This document shows positions 28,221-41,293 of a stretch of 64,000 nucleotides of DNA, one piece after another. A model generated the notes under the pieces. The model ran no database searches and was not told the origin of the DNA. It was given only the letters and a program-made list of their open reading frames with translations. Both the position numbers and the translations under genes were made by a program. The stretch covers positions 5,886,001 to 5,950,000 of the forward strand of contig CM063261.1 in assembly GCA_032158295.1 (NCBI GenBank), given 5' to 3'. Position 1 is the first letter of the stretch. The number at the start of each line of letters is the position of its first letter. Source of the stretch: Pycnopodia helianthoides (lineage: Eukaryota > Echinodermata > Asteroidea > Forcipulatida > Asteriidae).

Positions 28221-31200
28221 GGCCACTTTGTTAATAATGAATGCTTTGTTTACGCGAATCACTTCAGGATTATTGAGTCAATTCATTTCCATGAATAATG
28301 ATTGCTAATTAGCATATGAACTCCACCCAGACAAAGTTGAATCACAGAGTGTACTATGATGATGAGGTTACTCAACACAACACTCAGCAGATGATGTACT
28401 TTTAGGGTACCTGTCATCTGTCACTATTCCTAAATCTCTTTGACTCTTTGGCGGGCAATTGAAATAGCTTCATATCCTGCCTCTATGAAAAACAACTGTA
28501 TTGAATTTATTACACTCAATCACGACGGGCAACGGACCTAAGATGGTTAAAACACGGTATACTATGAGTGGGATACCAGACGAACATTCGAGTGAATAAC
28601 CAAATGAGGACACTTTGACGGTGATTTAAGATCAAGGTGCCTGCCTGTGTTGTCGGAAATGTTTTGAAAACTCAAATTTTTACAACATAAATGTTAATGT
28701 TTTGGTTGAAGAGTGTCTTGCGTGTCGGTGGGGATAATAAATCCGGGATTCTGTAACAGCTTACCACATTAAAGAGATCTATGTGTAAGTTATAAAGGTA
28801 ATAATTATATTAATTCAGTTAAAGCATCGCTAAAAATAACATCATTATTGAGTAACTGCTGGAAATTAAACTTGTAATCCTTTTTTTCCCCCACCATATC
28901 ACAAAACTGAACTGTCTGTTGAGGATAATGACATTAATGTATTTGGATGCAAGTGCCTTCATTTTGACCTGTCTTTATTACAGTTTGATGGTGTTCCTCG
29001 TGCCGCTTATATACAGCCAGACACGGCCATAGCAACGCTTCTCCACATGTATCTATCCCCACTGTGTCTTTCTTCCCTCATACTCGATCCCTAATTTGAT
29101 TTTGTGGAATAAAATTCGATTCCAGGGTCCTCCTGCGGGACAGTGGTTATGCTCAGAAATGTAATCAGGCGTAAATGATGGAATTATGGCTGCAGATATT
29201 TGTGCGATCTAGTTACCGCCGCTGGTAATTCATGTCCGTATTCACTTGAACGAGCTTGGGTAACCAGCCAACATGGCGGATACTGCGAGTAAAATCTATG
29301 TTAGAGGTATCAGGTGAATCAAATATTAGAAAAATGACCATTTTAAGCTGAAGCGTCATCGAATCATTATGGCTTATATACCTGAATATTCATTCCTAGT
29401 CTCCTTAAATGCAACACAGTGTATTCCTCCATCGAACGTGTGCATGACAACAAACAAACAGTTTTACAAGATTTGGTTGTGCTAAGCATTTATCTTTGCC
29501 TGATGAATGGTTAATACAATTGTCGAGACGACATAAGTAAGGTCACACTTGGCTCCAGAATTAATTACCACATGTGAATATACAACATAACTATCCTGTG
29601 TCAAACCTTTACCTGAGCAATACCTGTGTCTTTTCCTTGATATGTTTTCTGGCGCTGGCAGCCAGTTCATAAATCATTCAATCTTCGCACCAGTATCACT
29701 TCATGTTTTTGACATACATGATATCTGGATGGATTAGTAATGTCCTGTTTGTGAAACTTAGATTTCCCGAAGTCGCGACCTTTAACTTTGCACTTTTGCG
29801 CCTCTTCGAAGACCATGCTTACAAGACATACTGTGTACAAGCTAATCATTAAATGAGTAAGGATAATTTCGGATGTTATAAATGTTCTTATACAGGAAGC
29901 ATGTTGGGTCTCGTGTCATTCATCACTCATACAAATGTCCCTACAATCAGAAACTTTCAAGGAAGTCTACGTATGCGTGTGTGTAAATTAATCAAAGACG
30001 TCCATGACTTAAACAGTACCACTTTGAATTTCTCACAGTGTAGATTTTATTTATTTGTTTATTATTATTTTTTGCTTAGATGTCCGGGTTGTCTGTAGGA
30101 ATGTTCTTTGCTTCATGCAGGCACTTTCATGCATGTATGCATCGTATGTAAACACATTATAATTTCATCGGGGGCAGCTGTCTCCCCATTTCAACTGGAG
30201 AAATTTCATTAAGTCTCCATTAGTCCCGGTGAGAGACCGATGCAGGGAGGGTTTACGGGGCGGTGCACGCTCGGCCTGACCGTCTCTCGCGGCTATGTCC
30301 CTGCTTGGACGCGCCGTTGTGGCGTGCCTGCCCGTCGCTGTACGTGCACGTTGGTGTTGATACTACACTTTTTCTCCTCCAGCGTCAGAACCCTCGGCTA
30401 CGGTGACAGAACACCCAGACTCCGTTAAGTTTAAAAGAGCACCATTAATTAATGACTGTCGATTGATGAGAACTTCCTCTGAAGTCCCATTTCTCATTTA
30501 GTTTCTTCTTCTTCTTCTTTTTTTTTGTTTTCTTTTTTTAATATTGTTATTATTTTTTCTTCTTCTTGTTTTAGGAATATCAAGTGGCCAATGAATTTCT
30601 CACGTCATTCTTGCCATATCCCTTGGCGGTCTAACTCAGTGTGCTGCTGAGTATAATACCATTACACTCACGGATAGTCTTCTAACAGCTAATCCGTTGG
30701 ATAGAGCGTGTTTATAAGCAGTGTGTTCACCGGGCTAGTGAAGGATTTATCACACATTTGGACTTGTGGGTCATTGTATTTTTTAAGCGACAACCTCATC
30801 CCAACGAGATATTATCTTTGGAAGTACTGTACATTCGCTATTGCCTTCTTGCGGTAAGTTTTTTTGTTCATAAGTTATGGTTCAACAAAACATAGATGCA
30901 TAATTCTTCCTCTGTTTCTGTGTGTAACATGTATTCTTGTGCAAGTTGGTTTGCTCGTATTCTTGTGGTGTCACTTGGTGATACTTTCGCAGCAGCAGTC
31001 TGATTGTGATGTGATTGCCAATTTGCACTGTGTGAGTTAACGAATTGTTTGGTGTATTTCTAAATCGTAATAACTTCACAACGGTGGATACTGTATGAAC
31101 ACTTTGTGCTCAGTATTTCAAAAGCCCTTCCTTTTTTCCCGAAGGTGAGTATCAAGCTCTTTATGATGTTGTGACGACATCGTGCATATTTTGCCTCATT

Positions 31201-32514
31201 ACGACTGCAGACAACCTATTGTTTTTTTTGGTAGTTGAACTTTGAAGACGTTTAAATTTCTGAATAGTTTAATGCTTTAAATTGAGAGCTTTGAGTAACG
31301 TACTCAAAGTGACTACAATTGTCATTTTTCCTATGCCATGCTGCAGGAAGCGTTACAACGGACCAGCGTAATGACAGTGGTTTGGTTTAATGCCATGGTT
31401 GTAAGCAATGATGACTGTTCCTCGTTGTATTGGTACATTCTACAGTTAATACTTTGGTTTCTTAAAAAAAATATATATAACTTGAAATCTTGAAGTTAAT
31501 TTGGAGAAGTTTCATATGAATGAACGTTGCAAGACCACAATGTAAGTGGCACTGACATGTGAAATGGATAGCTGTGGGGTAATGGCACAAAGTTCATGTA
31601 GACATTAACATATTGTGTGTATCGAGAAGTGTGACGTACGGAATTAAGGTGGTACGGGGGTTGGGCCAGACGTGTGTTCTGAAGTGAAGCCCCATCCTAA
31701 CCCCTCCCCTTTAAATGTTTGACGGCATTGTTTCTTCCATGATCAGCGAAACAACAGCTTGTTCCCATGTGTGTTTTGGGGTTTCGTCACAGTTCTCGAC
31801 ATCCGCTATGTCTGTCAGTTCTGCAGAGTGCACACCAGTCCACAATTATGATTGACAGCTGGTTGACCTCTGCGTCTCATTATGACCCCATGTGGAGAAG
31901 GGTCAGGTCCGCAGAAGCTTTTCCTGTGTCAGTATTTGTCAGCGAGTCATTTTGCTGAGGTCACTGTCCTAGGGCAATTTCATTACAACTCCCTTGGTGC
32001 ATCTCGTCTCCTTGGCCGTATATGTCGACTAATACTAGAAGTGCTCTTCCAATGGCTGACCTGGCTTGGGGCTCTATCAAATAATACCAGTAGGCCTACG
32101 ATGTATAGACAAATGATTCAGCAGACATTCACAATGAAAAATATGGAGATATTTACCTTGCAAGTGCGGGCGCTGTTCTGTGAAGAACAACATAATTCAA
32201 TATAATGTACACGAAAACGCTTAATATTCCAAAAATAAACAAATTAATTGAGATAACTCAATTTTAACAACACCCAGGCTGATATTAAGCAATTATAGCC
32301 GATAACGCTTGTAAAACAAGGTTTATTAAACAAACAAATCTTTCAAAATATATGCCTTTTGTTTTTTCGTTAGGCGATGAACCAAGTCCGTTAAAAACGG
32401 GCGAAACCTAAAGCTCATTTTGATGGACAGTGAACATTGTTCAAAACCGTCAGTGTTAAATCCAGAGGTGGTTTTATCAAAACCAAAGTGTCAATAAACT
32501 ACAAGTTAATCGCT
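28221..32514. other. Gene-free stretch with one CpG-rich patch
   Basis: No conserved gene recognised. The patch at 30225-30430, listed separately, is the only compositionally distinct segment. T-rich low-complexity sequence is present near 30500-30560. Confidence 0.45.
30225..30430 (+). other. CpG-rich open patch, possible exon or promoter
   Basis: About 200 bp are dense in CpG and G+C within an A+T-rich region. The + strand is open from an ATG at 30240 (62 codons), with a hydrophobic run near its end. A second + frame is open from about 30384, and TTCTCCTCCAG at about 30371-30381 could be a splice acceptor for it. I recognise no protein family in either frame. It could be a first exon, a CpG-rich promoter, or a fragment of an unknown repeat. 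Confidence 0.25.
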
Positions 32515-33826
32515 CAGCCCCATCTAATGGCCACAGGTCAGTAGTATCAGTAGTATCCTACCATAAGGTTCACCATTCAGCCTTCATCTAATGGCCACAG
32601 GTCAGTAGTATCAGTAGTATCCTACCACAAGGTTCACCATTCAGCCCCATCTGAAGGACACAGGTCAGTATATCAGAAGTATCCTACCATTGGTTCACCA
32701 TTCAGCCAATCTGAGGGACCAAGGTCAGTAGTATCAGTAGTATCCTACCATAAGGTTCACCATTCAGCCCCCATCTGAGGCCACAGGTCAGTAGTATCAG
32801 TAGTATCCTACCTTTGGTTCACCATTCAGCCCAATCTGAATGACCACAGGTCAGTAGTATCAGTAGTATCCTACCATAAGGTTCACCATTCAGCCCCATC
32901 TGAATGGACACAGGTCAGTAGTATCAGTAGTATCCTACCTTAAGGTTTACCATTCAGCCCCATCTGATGGCCACAGGTCAGTAGTATCAGTAGTATCCTA
33001 CCACTAGGTTCACCATTCAGCCCCATCTGATGGCCACATGTCAGTAGTATCAGTAGTATCCTACCTTAAGGTTACCATTCAGCCCCATCTGATGGCCACA
33101 GGTCAGTAGTATCAGTAGTATCCTACCTTAAGGTTTACCATTCAGCCCCATCTGATGGCCACAGGTCAGTAGTATCAGTAGTATCCTACCTTAAGGTTCA
33201 CCATTCAGCCAATCTGATGGCCACAGGTCAGTAGTATCAGTAGTATCCTACCTTAAGGTTTACCATTCAGCCCCATCTGATGGCCACAGGTCAGTAGTAT
33301 CAGTAGTATCCTACCTTAAGGTTCACCATTCAGCCAATCTGATGGCCACAGGTCAGTAGTATCAGTAGTATCCTACCATAAGGTTCACCATTCAGCCCCA
33401 TCTGATGGCCACAGGTCAGCAGTATCAGTAGTATCCTACCTTTAGGTTCACCATTTAGCCCAATCTGAATGACACAGGTCAGTAGTATCAGTAGTATCCT
33501 ACCATAAGGTTCACCATTCAGCCCCATCTGAATGACACAGGTCAGTAGTATCAGTAGTATCCTACCTTAAGGTTTACCATTCAGCCCCATCTGATGGCCA
33601 CAGGTCAGTAGTATCAGTAGTATCCTACCACTAGGTTCACCATTCAGCCCCATCTGATGGCCACAGGTCAGTAGTATCAGTAGTATCCTACCACTAGGTT
33701 CACCATTCAGCCCCATCTGAAGGCCACAGGTCAGTAGTCCTACCTTTAGGTTCACCATTCGGCCACATCTGAAGGACACAGGTCAGTAGTATCAGTAATA
33801 TCCCACCATAAGGTTTACCATTCAGC
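32515..33826 (+). repeat. 63-bp minisatellite, ~21 units
   Basis: Tandem units contain CATTCAGCCCCATCTGATGG, CCACAGGTCAGTAGTATCAG and TAGTATCCTACC. The modal period is 63 bp, with units of about 60-63 bp. Variation is concentrated at a few sites (GATGG, GAATGA or GAAGG; TACCATAAGG or TACCTTAAGG). Because 63 is a multiple of three, the minus strand reads as a 21-residue repeat with MGLNGEP and GRILLILLTC motifs. These frames are interrupted by the off-length units and have no gene-like start or context, so I treat them as non-coding. Confidence 0.95.
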
Positions 33827-33965
33827 CCCGGGGGTACAACGGCGCAACCAAGATTTTCTTTTAGAGGGTAAAAAAAAAAAAAGGTGGGGTCCAGGGGCCG
33901 GCCTTACGGACCCTGGTGGGGTCCAAGGGTGAATCCCCGGTGGGGGTTCAGGGATCCGCGCCTGA
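33827..33965 (+). other. GC-rich insert interrupting the minisatellite
   Basis: The 63-bp array stops in mid-unit. It is replaced by about 140 bp unrelated to it: TACAACGGCGCAACCAAG, a run of 12 A residues, then a GC-rich segment with internally repeated GGTGGGGTCCA and GGTGGGGGTTC-like blocks. Array units resume after it. The A run followed by a G+C-rich block suggests an inserted retroposed or repeat fragment. Its family is unknown to me. Confidence 0.7.
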
Positions 33966-34083
33966 GTATCCTACCATTAGGTTCACCATTCAGCCCCATC
34001 TGATGGCCACAGGTCAGTAGTATCCTACCATGGTGTTTACCTTTCAGCCCCATCTTATGGCCATTAGTCAGCCCCATGTGATA
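33966..34083 (+). repeat. 63-bp minisatellite, distal ~2 degenerate units
   Basis: The same motifs as the main array (TATCCTACCAT, CATTCAGCCCCATCTGATGG) resume after the insert, in shorter and more degenerate form, and then end. Confidence 0.85.
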
Positions 34084-34489
34084 CAACGGTTTTAGAACTA
34101 ATCATATTACTTGAACCCTTTCTATAAATATATTGTTCCTTGGCACCTGACCAGATCAGTATAAAAGAAATTGAACAGGCTCTTTCATTAGTTTATGGAG
34201 CTCCATGAGTTTCATTACCAGATAACGAGATAATGTATCTCACCAAGACGACTTATTGTAACTGCTTAGATGCAAACCTGCCGTGATAAATATCTCTCTA
34301 AGACAACTTTATATACAAGTGAGATGGTAGGTCGACAGGGAGATCCGTTTTATCAATCAGCCCAAATACTAACATAATACGGGTAGCCGAGTGTCATCTC
34401 TCGATTTGCCCGTGAAGAGAGCAGGGGTCGTTGGTTAAAGTAGTCTTTGGCATGATCAGGATACTCTGTTTTTAAAGGGGGAAATATGC

Positions 34490-35030
34490 TTAAAGAGAGG
34501 CTCAAAGGTCAAACTCAATTTTGTGACGCATTCATTATTGAACAGTCAGAGTAGAGTCACCAAGAAAGTCGTTGAAAATTACAAAATCTCTAATCTCACG
34601 TTAAAACGTAATCTGTCAATTTATCTGATGCTCTTTAATAGCGAAATTTGAAACGTGACGTCATCGAACGCCAAAAACAATTTGATCTGTACACGACAAA
34701 GAGAATTTTGTTGTGCCAGTCAAAAGGTCAAAGCGAATGCTGTCTTGATTGAATATTATCAAAATTCAGGAAGGAACCCAAAAAATTAAGCTAAAAAATA
34801 TCTGTAAAAAACTAAGTTCAAACCATATATTTGAATTGTGACGTCATCGAACCTCTTGGGATTTTGAAAAAAAAAATCACTTGAAGGGTAACAAACACCG
34901 GGACATTTTACAACGCTTTAACGTGAAGTTAGAGACTTTTAAGTTTTCCTCCAATTTGTATAAAGACTCTTTTTTCTTGGAAAATGAGTTGATCACAAAA
35001 ACTGAACTTGACCTTGGAGCCACTCTTTAA
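34490..35030. mobile_element. TTAA-bounded TIR element (~541 bp)
   Basis: The left end TTAAAGAGAGGCTCAAAGGT and the right end ACCTTGGAGCCACTCTTTAA form imperfect inverted repeats that extend inward for about 37 bp (left ...CAATTTTGTGA, right TCACAAAAACTG...). TTAA is at both ends. Inside, TGACGTCATCGAAC occurs twice, near 34658 and 34843, in direct orientation. There is no open frame of note, so this is a non-autonomous DNA element. It differs in sequence from the MITE at 4252. Confidence 0.8.
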
Positions 35031-36289
35031 CCCTTTTCTTAGACATCCTTGAATTAAATGGCATAGTGTATGTTTGAATGAACACCGTTATGAATAAATG
35101 TCCATTTACTCTACCCATTCCAAACTCCACTCTTTGATGTCATCCGAGGAAAATATGACAGACGCAAATGTAATTGGAATTTGCCTAATCTGGCACGACT
35201 ATGGTTGACCTTGACGTTATCACAATTTGGTGTGGTCGATGTTGACTGTATTCAAACTACAACAACGACTCAGTATCAAGCATGTATGCTTCCATGGTAC
35301 ATAGACAGACTTTAATGTGTAATTATTATTTGGTCGCCTTGGTCATACTATATATTATGCTGGGTATGCCATACCGTACTGATAATAGTTTCTTTACAGC
35401 CTTTTTAACAATATGCAGTAATTTCAGTGTTGCAATCTTCGTGCCGAACAAACACTACAATTTCATTCTCATGTTGTTACCAAAAAAATTGTGTGAACTG
35501 GAAGGTATTTATTTCACTGTATTATCCAAGTCTTATAAAATGCGTCTCGTTGCTGTTGGGCTAATAAGATCGTTTCTCAATGTATACCCCAGATACTGCC
35601 ACCAGATTACCCTTACTTACTAACGGGGTATACGTACACATGTAGTTCATGTACATACTTGCATACTGATGTCAGAAGAGCATTTTGCAAGCTGTGTATA
35701 TTTTCTAAACAATATTTCGAAAGTTCGGCACCATGTCCGTTGTACCTCCATTTGTTATGCAGTTTGACTGGTGCCTTGGCTACACTCATTGTATTTCTGT
35801 GTGCATTGTAAAAGGGAAAGTTGATCAGTGTTTTGGAAAATTTGATTTTTTTTATTCTCAAGTTTCACCATACAACCATACAACAAAATTTCATCAAATC
35901 GTGGTATTTACGTTTTGGTGAAAACAATAAAAACTGTTTATATTTGTGTCGAAAATGTTGTGCACGTTTTACTTCACTGACGTGCTTGTTTGATTGCAGC
36001 AATCAATCTGAGTAACAGTGATTTTTCGGCATTCATATGCAATTTCTTCGTCTTTTACGGTGAGAGACGCAAGTATGAACTTGAATGATTTTTTTTTTTA
36101 CTGAAGGTAATAATTTGCGATAGTTTCCAATTTTGAACTTTAAGGGGTGTGCACAACATTTGTAAGATTAAAAATAAAACTTTTCACAGATTTGAACATA
36201 ACTTACATGCTAAAAACATGGTCATTTGGTGGGAAATCGCTTGAAATCATTTTACTTGAAATGCTAAATATCGGTGATTTGAGACTTTT
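35031..36289. other. Gene-free stretch
   Basis: The open frame at 35282-35623 (+ strand, 113 codons) is hydrophobic but has no recognised family and no supporting splice sites. Nothing else was identified. Confidence 0.4.
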
Positions 36290-36520
36290 GCAATAGTGTG
36301 GATGATCGGAAGTAACTATTACTAGTAAACTTGCAGATCATATAAGTAACTGTATAAACCACTTTTTGGAGGAGTGTTGGCTCTGAAAATAGCCAATGTG
36401 TTCTCCTTTCAGAGCCCACACTCCTCCCAAAAGAGATCTTATCTACTGTATGGTTGTACCCACAGTTTACTATTTATAGTTACTTTCTGAAATGATATAG
36501 TTTTTGACTTCCAAAACTCG
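36290..36520. repeat. Foldback repeat with 26-bp central hairpin
   Basis: The arms 36363-36388 and 36407-36432 are complementary at 24 of 26 positions around an 18-nt loop (GGAGGAGTGTTGGCTCTGAAA against its near-complement). Outside them, AGTAACTATTACTAGTAAAC on the left and GTTTACTATTTATAGTTACT on the right are again inverted. The structure is therefore larger than the central hairpin and fits a decayed foldback MITE. Confidence 0.65.
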
Positions 36521-36599
36521 ATGTTCGAAAACAGTGAATATTATTGTATTCACTATTTTCTTTTAACTCTGATGACCGATTGAGCTTAAACTTTTAAAC

Positions 36600-36694
36600 G
36601 TTTGTCTTTTCATGTATATGTTTGTTCATTTTAGAGTGTGGATTCTTAAAGGTTTGTCATTTCATATGTTGGTTCATTATAAAGTGTGGATTCT
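36600..36694 (+). repeat. Tandem duplication of ~46 bp
   Basis: The segment GTTTGTCTTTTCATGTATAT...AGTGTGGATTCT is followed directly by a diverged second copy ending in the same AGTGTGGATTCT. Only two units are present. Confidence 0.7.
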
Positions 36695-39200
36695 GGTCTA
36701 TGGCAGGAACCAATGTTTTACACGTGCTTAAATTAAGTTGGAAGTCTTAAGTTATATTCAGGCTAAATGTACACGATATCGTGGAGACCAATGATGAGTA
36801 TAGTGCAAGGAGGTGCGTAGTTGTTACCTTGGTTCGACCTGACTTGACATTGATTACTGTGAATGTTCCCATATTTTGAGGAATTCCAAGGTTGAGTCAA
36901 TCTGTGCACTTTCCTAACCCTTATTCCATGTGTACTCTTTCGGTACCATGTACCACCTCTAAGCACTCGTATACAGAATTGGATTTAGCTGCGAATATTG
37001 GTCGATAACTAGCTTATTAATGTCATACCCGGGCACAGGATATCATGAAGGCCGGGAATTACTGAAATTCACTTCTGAATTGACTTGCTTGTCTAGACTT
37101 TGCGCGGCTAATTGTTAACTTGAAGTTATCTTTATATAATAACCAAGAATCCGGGATTATCGAATCATGTTTTGGATGACAGATTCAATTAGTTTTTAAA
37201 ATAACAAAATAACGGCGTTGATGGATGATGAGCATGGTTTAATACCTGTTCGTTACGCACTTTGTCTGACCTCCCAAACCTTGCCGTTCACCGATTTGGC
37301 TTTATAAGAGCGTTTCCAGTTGGCTAATCTCGTGAGACTTCCGGGTTGTCGTGTCCAATCAGAAAGGTCTTTAATCACAATAAGATCGTGATGGGTTTTG
37401 TAACGAGACGATCACTTAGGATAAATTACCGGTCTTAATGACAATAATTGCTGCTTCAAATATCTCTATCCAATATCTCGATCTCAATCGAAAAAAAAAA
37501 CCAACCAAATAAGTTCGGTTTGGTTTCTCTGGTGTACTGGTTCTCAGAGAAGGTTCATTGATAAAAAAAATTAATAAAAAACCAAGATGTGGCACATTTT
37601 AATTATTTTTTAAGTTTTAAAAAAATTGTTAAAATAAATTTATTTATTTAGAAGTAAGCCGTATTGGGCAAAACTCTAAAAATGAACCAAGTTTTAGGGG
37701 GGGGGGAAATCTAAATTCTACCTTGTTAATATTTCAAATAATTCAGTGGAGGCTGGTATTATTTTTGTCGTCAATAGCACAAAAAAATTCGGTCTTAATT
37801 GTAAGCTGTTGTGTATAAAGTTCCCATTCATTTTCTCACGTCTGTCCAGACCTCCATGGTTAAATTAATATCCTCTTGATCGTTCTGAACGTGTACCTTT
37901 ATTTTGGCCACGTCTGAGTCACATGATGGACGTTTGAGGCCCACCACCGTATTGTTTATATAGACACCATTCCCTTTTAAAAAGTGTTAACACAATAAAC
38001 AATGTTGCCTACACGGAACTGTTGAATATTCATAAATGCTTCAGCGAATCTTAAAGGAATAGTTGCTCCTCGTTACATTACTTGGCCTGATCGGGATCGG
38101 TTAACACATGGATCCGTTATTATTGGTAGTATTATTATTATTGATTAATATGCATATTATTTTTATTAGAAATTGTTTGGAATATACCACATGGATGACG
38201 TTATTAATAAAGTAGCAATAGTTTGAACATGTTTGAAGAAGGCCTACTATATAAAAGTGTCAGAAAGTTGATACATGACACAGTAATGCAAAGTGTCGTT
38301 CTGTTGGCCCTTTAATGTGCTTGGTGACGTGATTTGTCTTTGACGCAGACTAAGCTATGTATCTGATACCATGCAGGCAAAGTGTGTTTTCATAAATGTA
38401 CAAAGTGATAATATCTGATAGCAGTTATTCGCTGTTACAATTCTCATCATACATATTGAACTCATTGTCAGATTGTTGGACCATGGATTGACTATTGCAC
38501 TGTTACCAGCTTGTTCAGACCTATTCAAAACATAACCCCTACTCGCCAACAAGTCCATCTTTATGTCGACTCTTTGAAGTGAAAAGCAATGCAGTAATTA
38601 TAGTTGGGGAATATTGGGGGAGTAGTGTATGAATGCAACTAAGTTTGCAACGTAAAAATATTTTGAAAATGAGCAAATACTTTATTTTATGTTATTTGTT
38701 GGGTCCTTCGAGGTCTATTGGTTGGAACGTGCAAAATCTTAGATATTTATTATTAAAAAGAGATCTGACTAGTTTGCCTTCAAGCCTCGGTTTTGTCAAA
38801 TCGAAAAGAATTGGAGAAAACAAGATTGATGTGAATAGAGAGTTAGTGCACATCAAAGAGGTAGGCGTGTAGCCTTTTAGACAGAGAATACAATTCATGT
38901 AGATGTACATGGCACATTAATGCCCATTTTATATGCTCTCCCATTAAACAAGGAGAAGATCGATTGGGTTTCCAATACTGATCTGTATCTTAATGATTGT
39001 ATGAATTAGTCACATCTCAGTCAGTATCACGTCACATGCAGCCTTGAGTGGGACGCGTCCATTATTTTAAGACAAGAATATAAATAAGTATTCAATATAT
39101 GACGTACTTTTAAAAGTTCAGTCGATATAAGTATACATATATACGTATTTATAAAATTTGGAGGGTAGATGGCCTTAGCTTTCGATTTCACGTATGGTAA
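36695..39200. other. Gene-free stretch
   Basis: No gene recognised. It contains A+T-rich low-complexity sequence (37490-37650) and a G run near 37698-37706. Confidence 0.45.
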
Positions 39201-39298
39201 TTTACAATGCCTTAAGAGCTTAAATACGCAAGCTTATTGAACACTAGCAAACTACTGTTCAATAAGCTTGCGTATTTAAGCTCTGAAGGCATTGTAAA
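39201..39298. repeat. Near-perfect 43-bp-arm hairpin, 12-nt loop
   Basis: The arms 39201-39243 and 39256-39298 pair at 42 of 43 positions, with one A-G mismatch, around the loop at 39244-39255. A transcript would form a ~98-nt hairpin the size of a miRNA precursor. However, animal pre-miRNAs usually contain bulges, so a small foldback element or a recent inverted duplication is at least as likely. Confidence 0.85.
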
Positions 39299-41293
39299 CA
39301 ATAGTGGACAATCAGGTAGATTTATCTAAGTTTCTTAAAATTCTGAGTTTACATACAAGAAGTTCTTAAGGAATAAATGTGTGTCCGTGGAAACTTTGAA
39401 GCATTGCTTGTCATTTCACGAACGGTAGTTTGAATGATAGCAGCATAAATGGTCGTTTTAGGACACCGTACGTTTTGTTTTCATGGTTATTTTATCTTTT
39501 TACAGGTAACATTTACATCCCTTTTACAGTAGGTTGCAGTACAGTAAATTAACACTTTAAAAATTAGTTTTTTAATGATGGTCTGTTAGGAATTCTAAGA
39601 GAAAGGTAACTTGGTATACAAAGGTGATTCTTGACCCAGCTCCGATCATTCTTCACGACAGCTTCCACCTAGCTCCAAATATTTGTTGATATACGACTGG
39701 CAAAATGACATGCGAAAATATCGCTATGAATATAATAACAAATATACATACAAACGAAGCTTACTTATCAAGTCAGTAAAATAGCGCTGGAGTTCGGCAG
39801 GGATTGCGGCATGATCATTCTACCTCAGAGTTTTAATAGGAGATATTAAATCGACCGAGTTCTAATAGAAAACGTTAGCTTTTGGCGGTCGTATAGTCAA
39901 TAGGCTATTCTAAACCTTGAATACGCGAAAACTGATGACGTCATTAATAACTTGAATGTGCGTGGTCATCGCAAGCAGACACAGGTAAATTCCGGCCCTA
40001 GTGTTTATCATCCTCCGCTATTTCCAATCAGATTTATAGTTCCATTGCAACAACCACAAATACGGAGGTTTAAATATTGTCAACGTTTACAACTTGATCA
40101 GAGACCAACTCAACAACTTATTCCACCAGCTGTCAACAGAATAGTTAAAATAAACGGAAGCATATTGCTGCAATTCCTATCGACTTTGAATATACAGTGT
40201 AAATAAATGACTAGACCAGTGATTTTGCAATAATGAAAACCATCTTTTTGTGAATAAATGCATGCTACATTAATATTAGATCGTTTGCACAAGTTCACTA
40301 CGAACATGTACCCAGCAATTGTATTGTCTTGAATCTTTGAACGCTCCTTACTTATTTGCTTTGCAAAGTTTCCGAATAAGATTTGACTTTCTCTTTCGCC
40401 CTCGTTAATCTAAAAACTGTGACTTGCAACGCATAATTGTTTAACACAATGAGGCATAATAAACAGGATATAAAGGTTTTTTGCCGACAACATCCAACCA
40501 TTCAGATAATCAGCTTCTAATTGATATTTCCAGAATGTCCGTGTACCTATAGACTGAAAGATGTCCATTGTGTCTAGTTACTAGACACGTTGAAAGTGAA
40601 CATTGAATGTTGTATCATGGAATGCTTCTTTAGTCCTGGTACCAACCTTCAGCACTGTACGGTGCTAACCTGAGCTTAACCAGATCACCACCATCCGTAA
40701 CCCATTCATGCACACCTGTCGCAAAGCTTTTAAGTGGGTTTGATTGGCCGACAACACATGTGCTTACACTGAGGTATCGTCAAACACCGACTGGGGTTAC
40801 TTTGAGGTTAATGGTGGAGTTTGGAGATATCCAAGAGGGAATTCGGTCATTTAGTGTCAGACCTGTTTTATGATGAAATAAGTTAGTCTGCATGAAGGCA
40901 TTATTTTTACAATTGCATTGTACTGTTACACCTACGATTACAAACAGGTAAAAAGTATAAGACTGACATGTGCACTGTTGTTTGCAGTGAAGTAAGTGTA
41001 GTTTATTTTAAGCTTATTTAAGTGAAAGTAATTGGGGAACCGTCTGTATCACGACTACAGAAGCTCTGAAAGTTGCACAACCGCCACATCTTTCCACTGA
41101 ATTGAGTGATATTACACAATACTTTCTCCTTCACACGGCGCGTGCCAGCACATGGTGAGTGAGGGGTGTCTGTTAAGTGCCATTCCTTGCAGGGTGTTAA
41201 TCCATTACACGTGTGCTCCTAAGAAGCAACAAGTAGTAAAACATAAAATAACAAGCGATTTGTTGTGAAAACTAGTTATTAGTGGTGATATCT
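39299..41293. other. Gene-free stretch
   Basis: No gene, RNA gene or tandem array recognised. Confidence 0.45.

Noticed and set aside
33330..34086. Minus-strand repeat proteins with MGLNGEP units
   Set aside because: Produced by a 63-bp minisatellite whose period is divisible by three. The frames break wherever unit length changes, and no gene context is seen.
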